Below are positions 22,513 to 33,621 of a stretch of DNA of 64,000 bases, piece by piece. This stretch comes from Ananas comosus (lineage: Eukaryota > Streptophyta > Magnoliopsida > Poales > Bromeliaceae): the NCBI RefSeq assembly GCF_001540865.1, contig NW_017893348.1, forward strand, positions 42,200-106,199, written 5' to 3'. Numbering within the stretch: position 1 is the stretch's first letter; each line of letters begins with the position of its first letter. Both the position numbers and the translations under genes were made by a program. The notes beneath the pieces were generated by a model that saw nothing but the letters and a program-made list of their open reading frames with translations, was not told the origin of the DNA and did no database searches.

Positions 22513-25400
22513 TGGTAAGGTACCGAACTTCTAAAATTATGAAGTTGCGGGGTATGTTGGTTTGGAAAGCCATTAGAATGATTCTGGTGAGGTCCGAAAG
22601 TATTCGGGCGTTTTTGGAGCGCGTAGCAGCGAAAATGGGACCCGAAGGCTATGTTGGACCATGGACTAAATCCGGCATAAGCGCGGATGAAAAGATGATG
22701 AAAATACGCTCGAAATCATGTTTGAAGAGTCTCGGTTCGATTTGAAAAGAATTGGAGGTCAAAAGAGCGAAAACGAGCGAAAACGGATTCCGAAAACGAA
22801 AAAAGCTGAAATTTGGCTAAGTCCTAAAAATGCTGGAATTCTGGACCTTCGGGGACCGGTCTCTCACTGCTAGGGACCGGTCCCCTATACAAAAATTGGC
22901 CCCGCGCGGGCAGTGCAGGAAACCACTAAGTAGAGGGGCTTCTTGCAATTCTGCATTAGTGGAGGTTGTATAGAGGTGCTATGAGACCTCTTCTCTCATT
23001 TTCTCACACTCCTACCCTAAAAGAACACCCTCTCTCTCTCTAGAAGCTCTTCCTCTCTCTCTAGAAGTGGAATCAAGAGGAGGATTGGTGGAGATTTGGA
23101 GCTAGAAGAAGAAGTTCCATCACCTTCTTCATCTTCTTCTTCCTTTTGCTTGGGGAAAAGCTTGGTAGAGGTAAGGTTTTGAACCCCTCTCATGGTAGAA
23201 TGCTAGGGAATGGATTTTAAAACCTAGAAATGGTATTTGTTGGTGCTCTAAGAGTAGTTAATCTCATTTATTGCAAGAAATGATGCTTATATGAAGCTTA
23301 TTGCAACAATGGTGATTTAGGGCATCCAAAAGAGGGCTTTTGCTCATGAGGGGTTTTGATCTAAATTGACCTCTCTCTAACCTAATTGCTAGGTCTACGA
23401 ACGCAACGGTGCACTCAGTTCGGCGATCCGACGAGTGTACGCGGAGATATTGAGGATCGAAGCCGTTAAGGTATAGATTGCCGCAGCTCGCGGCGTAAGC
23501 TTCCAAAAATCATGAAAAGGGAATCGTAGCATCGTGGTATCAGGGAATAAACTCCAGAATAGACGGATCGCGGATTGGTGGCCATTCGGGTGGTTGTGCA
23601 AGAGTTTGGCCCGAACCGGATCACGGGTGCCGCGGGAGGCCGATTGCAAGTGTCGACAAGTAATCGGAACGCGATAAAAGGTAGGGGGTGTCCATCCCGA
23701 AGCAGCCGGGCTTCCTTTTATGTCTAAGTTCTATTTTGATCATATTCATATATTGATATTGTGCATTATAGGATTAGTAGATGATTACATTCTATTTCCT
23801 TGCATGTTTCCTATTGTAGTGTACCATTGTGGGCTTGACACTTGAACTTAGGTTGCATGAGGATTGGGTCATGTGACAAGAATCCTATAGTGACACGAAT
23901 GATGATGAACTTGGACTTGTGATGATGAAAACAAGTGGCATTCAAATTAGTATAGTAGAGATACTATAATGTGAACGAGTGGCATGTCAATTTAGTGTAT
24001 TGAGACACATACAACCTCATGACATATTGAGTGGCATTTGAATTAGTGTAATAGAGACATGATAACAAGAACGAGTGGCATCAAATCTAGTGTAGTGGAA
24101 CACTATGGCATTTGAACCTAGGGATAGTAGATTTTTCCGATTGTCATGTTGTAGACATTATGCATTTGGCATTAGTGCAGTTGAGGCACATTGACCCTGG
24201 TAGATAGGGTATCCTCTTGTGAGGATTGGATCATACTCACTACTCTGTTTCGCTTGTCGGTGGTCGCTCCACCGAAGCAGTGGTCTCCGGAGTACTTCAC
24301 ATAGGGGCAGACGTAGTTGTCCCGCAGACGGTCTCGGTGTGCGAGTGCAGCTTCTCCTCACCTATGAGATTGAGAGTGAGTCGGCAACCTTTGGGTTGGC
24401 CATGAGATTGGATATTATCGAGGCATAGTTGCACGATGCACTATGTAGTAGCTCGTTCATTCATGTGATTATTTGACGCATAGTATCATGTGTAAATTGT
24501 ATACTATGTAGTAGCTCATGCATTTCACTTAGATATGGCATTTGGATATTTGAGGCATAGTAGCATGTTGCAGGATACATTACTATGTAGTAGCTCATTT
24601 CCATTGTTGTTGAGGCATAGTATCATGTGTAGTTTATATTACTATGTAGTAGCTCATTTCCATTATTGTTGAGGCATAGTATCATGTGTAGTTTGCATAC
24701 TATGTAGTAGCTCATTTCGATTATCATTGAGGCATAGATCATATACTATGTTGTAGCTCATATCCTTGATTATTGAAGGCATAGTAGATTGTTGCAGATT
24801 ACTTTACTATGTTGCACTTCAATTTCATATCTATCTATCTATCTATCTGCTTGTGCCTGCTTGGACCTAGTGGGAAGATCGGCGGAGTCGGCGGTCGAAC
24901 CCACTGGGAACTATATTTATATAGTTCTTACCCCACTTTGTTGCAGGGCCTAGCGAGAGCGTACCGGCAGAGGACCGTGGTAAGGGCATAGCGCACTAGT
25001 AGCTAGTAGCTTCCTTATGCATTAGAGTACCCTCGTGTACATAGAGATATGATGTATTTGAGAGTTACTTGTGTATTTGGAGAGCCATTTTGTATTATGA
25101 GAAGAAAATGTATTCATTTTGGAAGATGAAAATGTAAATCAATATGTAAAGATTAAATGTGGTGTAATAGCTAGATGTATCTCTCTTTATTTCACTTGTA
25201 TGATACTTGTGATTCTTGCTCTTAATTGTATAGCACTTGTGGTGCTTCGTATTGATCATGTATGTTGAATGAATTTTCCTGGGCAATTCTTGTACATGAT
25301 CTTGTTGTTCTAGCCTTGGGCGGACAGGGGAGGTGATGTCTGTTCGGCGTCTGATCGACGTGCCCGGATCCGACCAAATTGGTGGGTCGCGGGGCGTGAC
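22513..25400 (+). mobile_element. Solo Ty3 LTR inside a reversed family-A LTR, TSD ACCGG
   Basis: A plus-strand LTR from TGGTAAGGTACC to GGGGCGTGAC, flanked by ACCGG at 22508-22512 and 25401-25405. The expected final A of the LTR coincides with the first base of the duplication, so the boundary is uncertain by one base. It entered the ACCGGT core of a GGGACCGGTCCC palindrome of the host LTR. It contains a donor (GAG|GTAAGG, GT at 23171), the GGTCGCTCC...CTCCGGAGT module (24263-24295), a stem-loop at 24383-24401, a (ATCT)n run near 24830, a hairpin at 24908-24927, an acceptor TTGTTGCAG ending 24946, and the terminal hairpin at 25321-25343. Confidence 0.88.
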
Positions 25401-25884
25401 ACCGGTCCCTCTACAGCAGGACCGGTCCCCGAGAGCTTCTCTCGTAGGCTGGAGCTCCCAGCCAGCTTCCACGCACACGGGGACCGGTCCCTCCCGCCGG
25501 GGACCGGTCCCCGAGAGCAATGCTCTCGCAGGACACTTACGGGAACCGGTCCTCCACTGGGAGACCGGTCCCCACAGGGACTCCTCATTGCTTACGGGGA
25601 CCGGTCTCTCCCGCCAGGGACCGATCCCCGAGAGTATTACTTGTGCACGCAGAGTTTTCTGCCGCACACCAGCTTACGGAAACCGGTCCCTCATACCAGG
25701 GACCGGTCCCCGAGAGCTCAATCTGCAGAAGTGCAGGTTTGCACTATTTGCTCTCGTGGACTCCAACTCCAATGCACTTTTTGGATTTTAGACATCTTCG
25801 GCTTTTCCGAAGCATACGCACTCGACAACTAGTCGGTTCTGAATGAAGTCCAACTCTCGAATTTCGAGAATTCACTTCCTTACA
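25401..25884 (-). mobile_element. Reversed family-A LTR, right part
   Basis: Continuation of the LTR interrupted at 22512. It holds a dense array of ACCGGTCCC/GGGACCGGT palindromes (25401-25712) and ends GAATTCACTTCCTTACA, the reversed start TGTAAGGAAGTGAATTC of family A. Confidence 0.85.
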
Positions 25885-28382
25885 GTGTGAGAGGCAACAA
25901 GTTGAGGGGTCTAAATGCATTTATGCATCAAGTGGGTTATGTATGAGGGGGTATGAGATATTTCTCTCATTTCTCTCCCTCTCATTTCACAAAAAGGCTC
26001 TCTCTCTCTCACTAAGATTCCTTCTCTCTCTTGGAGGTGAAGCTAGGAGGTGGATTTGGTGGAGAAAAAGACCAAGGAGTGGAGCAACTCCCTCTCCTTC
26101 ACCATTAGCTTGAGGAAATGAAAGCTTTTGAGGTAAGCTTTGCCCCTTCTCATGGTAGAACCCTAAGATGGGGTTGAATGGACCTAGAAATGATTTTGAT
26201 AGGATCTCTTGGTATAAATAAGCTTTCTTTTGCTTATGGTAGAGATCAAAACAAAGGCTTGTATATATGTGAAAGCTAGGGCACCCAAATTTGGGGCTTT
26301 TGCTTTGGATGGTTCTAAAGGCAAATTCACCTTATAGAAACCTAATTTGGGGTGTTTTTGACGCGTTGGTGCGTTCGGTTCATCGATACGAAAAGTCTAT
26401 GCGAAGTTATGAGTGAAAAAGCCTAATTTGGCTTCGTTTTGCCGAAGTCAAGGAAATAGACAGCTAAAAATCGTGAAATTCGAACCTGAGCACCTTAGCA
26501 GGCCTACGAGGTAGGTGGTGCTTTACAAACTCTTTGAAATTCCTTCTATGTCTATGGTGTCACTTATTGAACATGTATGTTTATAGCTTTTTGTGCATAA
26601 TAGGGTGAATTGTGAGTGAATGTTGCATGCTTATAGTTAAGATGCATTTGATATGGTTGAGAACCAATAAGAATTGTATAAACTCTATATGTGCATGTGT
26701 GGTGACAAGAACTTAGCAGAGTTAAAGAACAAGTGGCATTATGACATAAAGGGCCCGTTTGGTTCGAGTTATGTAATATTACAAAGTATCTCGACATATC
26801 CATGTATCTTGGATTTCGGCGTGAGATTACTACTGATGTTGCATTAGCGCGTTTGGTTTAATACAGTAATGTAATACTAGATTACAGTGTTTATAGCATT
26901 AATATGTTTGGTTCAGTTTATAAAATTTAGTAATCTTGACATAAAAGTATAGTTTTCTCCAAAATTGCCCTTGTTGTGGTCATTTGAATATTATTTTTTG
27001 CGGAAATAACAAATGGAGGGAAGGAGATCGTGATGATTACTTGGGAGGACGATGCAATAGAAGATGATAGGTGTTCGTGTGAGAGAGTGAGAGAGAGAGA
27101 GAGTGAGAGAGAGACGTCGAGAGAGAGAGCGAGAGAAAGCGGCGTGCGAGAGAGAGGGGGGAAGGCGAGAGAGAGAGATGAAAATAATGCTGTTAATTAG
27201 ATTTGGGGTTGTTGGAGGGTAAAATTGTCATTTTACATAATATGTAGTATTAACGGATTTTAGTAATGCAAGATACACGACCCCTCTCCCATTAATATTT
27301 TCGATGAAATCCTGCTCGATTTGTAATGCTACATTAACGACTAGATTACATAGCGGATTAACCAAACACAGTTATCCTGGCAGGATTGCCTGTTATCCTG
27401 GCAGGATTGCCTGTAATCCTGCAAGCATAACTCGAACCAAACGCACCCAAAGGACAATGTGACATTGTGATATTGTGTACTAGAGTTATATACCTAGTAA
27501 AGTAGCATCAAAGAACAATAAATGCTAGGGTTGGCATCAAGTGTGGCATAAAGAACAATAAATGCTACAGTTAGCATCGAATGTGGTATAAAGAACACTA
27601 GAGTTAGTGTAATGGCATGATCGAAAATAAAGAATGTAAGTACATGTGAGAGTTGACATTATGACATACCACCTTATAGTTAGGGGTTATATGAGTATTG
27701 CATCCTTATAGCTAAGGAATGGATTGAACTTGGAATCCTTATAGTTAAGGATTGGATCATACTCCCCTTGAGCGATGAGCTCTGGAGTAGTCATCACTGG
27801 GTGTAGTAGTCTCCCCAGAGGACGGTCCCTGTCGGGTTGTAGTAGTCTCGCCTGACAATTGGGATTACGAGTTAGTGAGTTGCTTGAGGGCGAAACCTAC
27901 GGGTTAGCCGTGAGATTGAACTTGGAGATTGAGAACTTGCATTTATCATGAGTAATTCAATTAAGCATAATCATTGATTATTTTGTTCAGGCATATTAGC
28001 TGCATTTGTATAGCTTGGTAACTATCTATCTGCTTATTTCTTCTATTATGCCTGAGTTAGACTTAGTGGGAAAGTCCGTGAGATTGGGGCCGAACCCACT
28101 GGAAACTTCGTTGTAGTTCTCACCCCACTATTTCCACAAAGTCGGGACCGAGCGAGCCAGCGAGCGACCGCGGTAAAGGTATCGCGCCATAGACAGTGAC
28201 CACCCGAGTCGGGTTTCATATTTTGCTAGTAGCATACCCTTGTAGCATCTTTTGTATTCGATGATCATAGATGTTAAATATAAAAGCCCTTTTTGATGAA
28301 ATTGTGATGTAAAGAAAGAAATGATGAAAAGCATGTATATGGTAGAAGAATTGTGAATGTAAAGTTTGAATGCTTGTAAAGG
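25885..28382 (+). mobile_element. Family-B-like LTR, 5' truncated, host of MITE and C3
   Basis: Plus-strand LTR sequence that starts in the U3/leader at the edge of the reversed family-A LTR. It has the leader, a donor (GAG|GTAAGC, GT at 26133), the UACG-loop stem-loop GGCGAAACC-TACG-GGTTAGCC (27889-27909) and the acceptor region near 28130-28138, where the consensus CAG reads CAA and is probably lost. It is interrupted by a MITE (26751-27448) and by solo LTR C3 (28383-31447). A 27-base remainder follows at 31453-31479 before a reversed LTR begins. Confidence 0.72.
26751..27448. mobile_element. 698-base MITE with GGGCCCGTTTGGTTCGAG termini
   Basis: The left end GGGCCCGTTTGGTTCGAG and right end CTCGAACCAAACGCACCC are terminal inverted repeats of about 23 bases with two mismatches. 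The flanks ATAAA and AAAGG suggest a short duplication (AAA or AAAG). The interior has a GA-rich run (27080-27180) and a doubled 21-base unit near 27372-27411 (GTTATCCTGGCAGGATTGCC). There is no transposase. The ends resemble PIF/Harbinger or hAT MITEs; the family is not certain. Confidence 0.75.
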
Positions 28383-28615
28383 TGTCACGCCTCGGGACCC
28401 AGCGGAAGCCCGCTCGGCGCGTGCCCAGACCCGCCATATGTCTAAAACATATAAGATGTCTAAACAAAACGATAAATAAAGCAATAAAAGAATATCTAGA
28501 AGTATCAAAGCAAGGTATATCTAGAAGCTACAATAAGGTAAGGAATATAAAAGTAAAAACATAAAATGAATACAATACGAAGCCCAAAAACAAAAGCTAA
28601 ACGAAGTACACAGGT

Positions 28616-28781
28616 TGTGACGCCCCGACTTCCCAGGGGGTCACCCATCCTAGGATTACTCCCGTCCTAGCACGCTTAACTCTCTTAACCTCTTGGGTCT
28701 AGCCACCACCCAAAATACTTAAGCCGGGTTAAGAGTTTAGCCCTATTATTTCTGATATATAGGACTATCTGGGGTCTCACA
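28616..28781 (-). repeat. Inverted third LTR of the TRIM
   Basis: Exact reverse complement of 28788-28953 as far as I can read. With the six-base spacer it forms a 338-base near-perfect palindrome. It shares the two diagnostic bases of the left direct LTR, so it derives from that LTR and not from the right one. Confidence 0.85.
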
Positions 28782-28787
28782 ATATAT

Positions 28788-28953
28788 TGTGAGACCCCAG
28801 ATAGTCCTATATATCAGAAATAATAGGGCTAAACTCTTAACCCGGCTTAAGTATTTTGGGTGGTGGCTAGACCCAAGAGGTTAAGAGAGTTAAGCGTGCT
28901 AGGACGGGAGTAATCCTAGGATGGGTGACCCCCTGGGAAGTCGGGGCGTCACA
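28788..28953 (+). repeat. Left direct LTR of the TRIM, with 5S-like part
   Basis: From TGTGAGACCCC to GGGGCGTCACA. It differs from the right LTR in at least two places (AAGTATTTT against AAGCATTTT, GGTGACCCC against GGTGGCCCC). Confidence 0.88.
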
Positions 28954-28955
28954 GA

Positions 28956-28967
28956 TGGTATCAGAGC
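28956..28967 (+). other. Primer binding site of the TRIM
   Basis: TGGTATCAGAGC, the exact initiator-Met-tRNA complement, two bases after the left LTR. Confidence 0.88.
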
Positions 28968-29090
28968 CAATTACCAGCCGGAAGTGTGAGATGAGTCTCG
29001 GCTGAGCCAGGGTCTGGATGACGGACTAGCGAGATAAGTTTCACATCGCCTGGTACTTGTGAGTCTGAGCCTGACGAGGACGTCAGGGCT

Positions 29091-29104
29091 TAAAGGAGGG
29101 GAGA
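29091..29104 (+). other. Polypurine tract of the TRIM
   Basis: TAAAGGAGGGGAGA directly before the right LTR at 29106. Confidence 0.8.
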
Positions 29105-29105
29105 T

Positions 29106-29271
29106 TGTGAGACCCCAGATAGTCCTATATATCAGAAATAATAGGGCTAAACTCTTAACCCGGCTTAAGCATTTTGGGTGGTGGCTAGACCCAAGAGGTT
29201 AAGAGAGTTAAGCGTGCTAGGACGGGAGTAATCCTAGGATGGGTGGCCCCCTGGGAAGTCGGGGCGTCACA
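29106..29271 (+). repeat. Right direct LTR of the TRIM
   Basis: 166 bases, ending GGGGCGTCACA next to the target duplication CAGGT. Confidence 0.88.
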
Positions 29272-31479
29272 CAGGTGGTCTCTATACATGGTACAAAACT
29301 CTCTCTCTCACTCTCTAATACAATAAAAGAAAGAGTAACCACCTAAACACAAAAGTAGCTCCTCTCTATCTAGCTAGGCGACACCCTTGCCGCGATCCCG
29401 TGCCTCCGCCGGTGCCGAAGGCTCTGAAAAGGAAACATAAAACAGGGGGCGTGAGAACTATTAAATATAGTTCCCAGTGGACAATTACTGACTTTAGTGA
29501 AAGCACCACTAGGCCCAAAAAGCTAAACAGGAAGGTAACACTAAGAGCAATAGAATCGATATGTAAGCAAACATGTGAACTTACTACAACATGATATCTC
29601 TACTTAGCATGAATTTGCAAAAGTAAATAAAGACTATTCTAACATGAAGGTACAAAAGTGTCACTAGCATGATGTCCACAAGCTAAATAGTAAAATGTCT
29701 TGTTTACTATTCTAGTCAATGTCCAGTCGGTATGCTAAGTCATCAATGATCCAATCCTGTAGGACCTACCCGTGGGTAGTCCAGTCTGCGCCGTGCCTAA
29801 TGGCCCCGTGGTAGTCAACATTCCCACTCTAGGAATGAGCCTCCCCCACGGCATCCCATTTCGGCGCCCAATCCCGCACGAGCGAGCATATGTCGCGATG
29901 GCTATCTCCGGAGTGCCGGCTTGTAGGGAGCGACCCTCACAAGCATGTGCGAATGAGCACAATGGCAAGCAAGCGAAAGATCTGTCTCAAGTACCAAGTC
30001 CTCACATATAAAAATATGGAATATATCGAATGTCACAAAGGCCTATCACTATGTCATCATGTCTCTAATATGGAATATAGTCGATGTCCAATGGCCTATC
30101 ACTATGTCTCTATGTTGCATTCTCATAGTTTACTAGTTTCAAGTGCCCCTTTATGACACTTTTGTTCAATGAGTCCAAGCATGATAATTATGTTCATTAA
30201 TACATAATTCTAACCATTTCTAGCATAAGAGACGTGTTCTCAACTTGAAAAGATGCACACCTTTCACATGCATGCAGTCTACACATATGGCTCTACTATA
30301 TAGAGTGATATTTATCTGACACGTAGCACATGCATTTCAAGGGTTCTAAAATTTCCATAAATCCTATCTAGCATGGATTTACATTCAAAAAGACTTTACG
30401 ACGAGTATGTAATGCATAGGGGCCATTTTGCCCCGTTTCCATGAAGTCAAACCCACCGAAGTTATCGAAACCCTTCGTAAGCTCCGACGAAGGTGTCCAC
30501 TAGTCTTCTAGCACCCTAAGGATGTAGGAATAAGGGTCAAACAAATCTTACGATCAACCCTAAGCACAATCAATAAGCAAAATAGGCTAAGATGGAGAAA
30601 AAACTCACCTTGGTGAAGAAATCCTCTCTCAAGCTCCAAATGGGAGTTAGAGTTCTTCAAATCCAACCTAAATAAAGGTTCTAAACCCATCAATTAGGTT
30701 TCAAAGCCCTCAAATCAAAAATCCCCAAAATAAACCCTAAATCCCAAAATCTAGGGTTTCATCTAGTAAAATCTAGGAAAGCTTGTATTAAATAGAAAAT
30801 ACAAGCTACCAACCTCAAGAGAAGCTCCAATCCAAGCTCAAAACCAAATAGGGTTGAAGTTTGATCCTCCACAAGGCTCCAACTGCAAGCTCCAAGCCAC
30901 CAAGGTGAGAAAAGAGGTTGAGGAAGATGCTCCAAAGCCTCCAAGTTGCTCCTCCTCTTCTCCTTCTTCTTCTCCTCCTTCTCCTTTTTTCTCTAGAAGT
31001 GTAGGGAGAGTGTGAGGGAGAGAAAATAATAGTGAGAGGGAGAGGAGAGGCTCTCTATAGCCTATAAGGTAACAAAATCCACTTAGGTCCCTCAAAAATC
31101 CACACATTGCACTGCCCGGGTCTAGGCAGTTTTCGCCCAGAGGGACCCGTCTCTCCCTGCAAGGGACCGGTCTCTCGGTTCGTCCCGTAAAACCAACGTT
31201 CGGGAACCGGTCTCTCCCTGCCAGGGACCGGTTGCCTCAAGCCTGCCGCAACACTGTTCTGAGGGGACCTGTCTCTCCCACCAGGGACCGGTCCCGGAGA
31301 GTGAAAACTCTCAGGACAATGCCAAAACTCCAGGAATCGAACTTTTAGGTCGGAATACCATCTACGACCTTCTACCAAGTGTGGAGAAGTTCGGAATCCA
31401 AATCAATCACTCGAACCTCGCAATTTGCACAGGTCCAGTGTGTTACAAAAGGGTTTAAAGTTAACCTTTATACTTGTAT

Positions 31480-31998
31480 TGTCACGCCCCGGAACTGATA
31501 CCAATTTGGGCCGGCCCGAGCACATCGAACAGACGCCGAACGGACAGAGTGTTCCCTATCCGCCCAAGGCTCATCACATGTACAATTTCAAACAAGAAGT
31601 GCACTAGCGGAAACATACACAAACGGCTTACATGAGGGTAAGCAATAGCCATGAGTGAGAGAAAGGAAACTAAACATCTACACAAATATTATGATTCAAC
31701 TTTTGATCACATACATGTATCCATTTCGTCCAACTTGTACATTCATGATTCTTTACATTGCTTGCATCATTTCTTTTACATCACATTGGCTCAAAATAAA
31801 CATTACATTCTTTCTTTCTTTACTTTATATATCAACATCTTAAATCATCAAATACAAAAGATGATAAAAGGGTAAACTACTAACAAAATGTAAGCCCGAC
31901 TCGGGTGGCCACTGTCTGGGGTGCGATACCTTTATCGCGGTCGCTTGCCGGCTGGTTCGGTCCCGACTCTGTGGAAAAATGGGGTAAGAACTACAACA
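31480..31998 (-). mobile_element. Reversed family-B LTR, 3' fragment
   Basis: It begins TGTCACGCCCCGG and follows the E2 LTR (18747 onward) through the hairpin and the reversed acceptor region near 31970. It breaks off at about 31998, where a reversed Ty1 LTR starts. The 27 bases before it (31453-31479) are the tail of the LTR that hosts C3. Confidence 0.75.
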
Positions 31999-33095
31999 TA
32001 AAAGTTTTGGGGTAGCCCAAGGATCTATCTAGATTGTATCTATCACCTAGAGGGGGGTGAATAGGTGTAATAGCCAAAAAACCACAAATCTCAATACGAT
32101 AAAAATAAATGCGAAAAATAAAAATCACACCGAGATTTGCGTGGAAAAACTCCAACTTGGAGAAAAACCAACGGGACCAACACGCGAAAAAATAATTCAC
32201 TAAGAGAAAAGATTATAAGGTGATTACCAACTCCACGGACTCGACCTCTCTTAACCTCCTATGAATCTCGCGCAATCCTTCGGGTTGTCCACGCCCTCAC
32301 GTTCGAATCCACGAACACCTCGCACACGTCCGAATCCACGAACGCCACTCGAATCCATGAGACCACGATCCGAATCCACGAACCGCCATCAATCACGCCG
32401 AATCCACGACGCCATCATGAAACACATCATGTGTATGGTGATCCCTCGCTTAGAGTATCGATGAAAATCAGGGAAGGAAACTCCAAGCGAAGCGGAGATC
32501 AAATCGACATATAGATATGAAATTTCAATATCTCGATTTGACCTAAAAGAGGCTAATATGTAGAAAATAGGTTTTAGATGAAATCCGAGCCTCTAGGGTT
32601 TCTCAAACATGTATTCTTATGATCCTTAATTTATTACAGAACACCAATATCTTATTTATAGACTTTAGAATCAATTGGAGTCGGATTAGAAAGTTTTCAC
32701 CATTTTTTACTGTGTACCGGTACACGAAAGGCTGTCACCGATTACACACTGACGGAACAAATTTGCGAAGCCAAAGTTGATGGCTGTACCGGTACGGGGC
32801 CAATTGTTGTACCGGTACACAGTGCAATTTTCAGACATTGCACTGTTTCGGGTTCCGCAGAGTTCCGAAGTACTTTCTAATTAACTAAACATTGATAATA
32901 ATGATTCTAATGCCTATACCTAAGTATGAATCACCATAACATGAAGTAAAGACTTTACCTGAGCATCGTGATTCATGTCGCGAGTTATTTACGCCTTCTC
33001 CGAAGTCTTGGATTCTTCATTCTTCGACGATATGCTCCGAAACCTTTAAGACTCCGACTCAATCCATGAAATTTGCCAACACACAAGACTTAACA
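31999..33095 (-). mobile_element. Ty1/copia LTR, family D (D1), reversed 3' LTR
   Basis: Reversed copy of the LTR of the gag-bearing element at 34868-39028. It runs from AAAAGTTTTGGGG to AAGACTTAACA, the reversed TGTTAAGTCTT start. The reversed PPT follows at once (ATCTCCCCCTTTGG, 33096-33109), so it is the 3' LTR of a minus-strand element. It contains GTACCGGTAC at 32714, 32786 and 32809 and a reversed TATAAATA (32653-32660). The left edge is uncertain by a few bases. Confidence 0.83.
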
Positions 33096-33621
33096 ATCTC
33101 CCCCTTTGGCAATTTCGTGACAAAACTCACAACAATTAAAAAATTACATCTTAAAGAAAAACGAAGTTCAATTGTCATCACCAAAACATTGAACTCCTCA
33201 CGTGTAATCCAAGTACAATTTGAAACTCAAAATTACATCAAAACTCCTAAAACAAACTCTATGACTTAGACACAACTAGGAGTCTTGAAGTCTTGATGTC
33301 ATTCAATTCAATGTTCTTGAGATGCTCTTATTGTACTCGATCATTCTCCCCCTTTGTTCATCACTTTTGTTTTCTTGGATTCGATCCTTCTCCCTCCTCT
33401 GCTTTGATCAATACCTGTTCTTTCTTATGATCTCCCCTTTTTTGTCAAAAATTGCCAAAAGAAAGCATATAGATAGGAAATACACTAAGAAGCAAAAGAG
33501 TAGTCAAGTCATAGTTACAGGCCTAAAGCAAATATCCAAAGGGAAGACAAAGAAACCAGGCTAAACTAAAACATCATCCTACAAAGCAAGGGAAGTAAAC
33601 AAACTAAGTTCGAGAAAGATA
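33096..33621 (-). mobile_element. Ty1 D1: PPT and 3' noncoding region
   Basis: The reversed PPT at 33096-33109 is followed by about 500 bases without convincing coding, the usual untranslated stretch upstream of a SIRE-type 3' LTR. Confidence 0.5.

Larger units (their letters stand above)
28616..29271 (+). mobile_element. Cassandra-like TRIM with an extra inverted LTR, TSD CAGGT
   Basis: A 656-base non-coding retroelement. Two direct 166-base LTRs (28788-28953, 29106-29271) flank a PBS (28956-28967), an internal stretch of about 150 bases, and a PPT (29091-29104). A third, inverted LTR (28616-28781) lies head to head with the first, six bases apart. The whole unit is flanked by CAGGT (28611-28615, 29272-29276). 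The 3' half of each LTR reads GTTAAGCGTGCT...CTAGGATGGGTGACC...CTGGGAAGTC, the 3' part of plant 5S rRNA including the internal pol III promoter, which is the hallmark of Cassandra elements. The LTRs are shorter than those I know for Cassandra. Confidence 0.88.
28383..31447 (-). mobile_element. Solo Ty3 LTR, family C (C3), reversed, TSD AAAGG
   Basis: A reversed LTR from TGTCACGCCTCGG to CAGTGTGTTACA, flanked by AAAGG at 28378-28382 and 31448-31452. It is about 2.4 kb without the TRIM nested at 28616-29271. It fixes the family-C start as TGTAACACACTGG. Unlike C1 and C2, its U3 has ACCGGTCTC/GGGACCGGT motifs (31141-31294), not GTACCGGTAC. Stem-loops are at 29455-29473 and 29762-29782. The reversed acceptor CTTTTCAG has its final G complementary to 29424. 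Confidence 0.9.

Noticed and set aside
24825..24848. ATCT microsatellite as an independent locus
   Set aside because: The same run occurs at the matching place in other family-A LTRs (about 55366, reversed near 46455), so it is part of the LTR.
28788..28953. A 5S rRNA gene
   Set aside because: Only the 3' part of 5S is matched, it sits inside a 166-base LTR with PBS and PPT, and it occurs three times in that setting.
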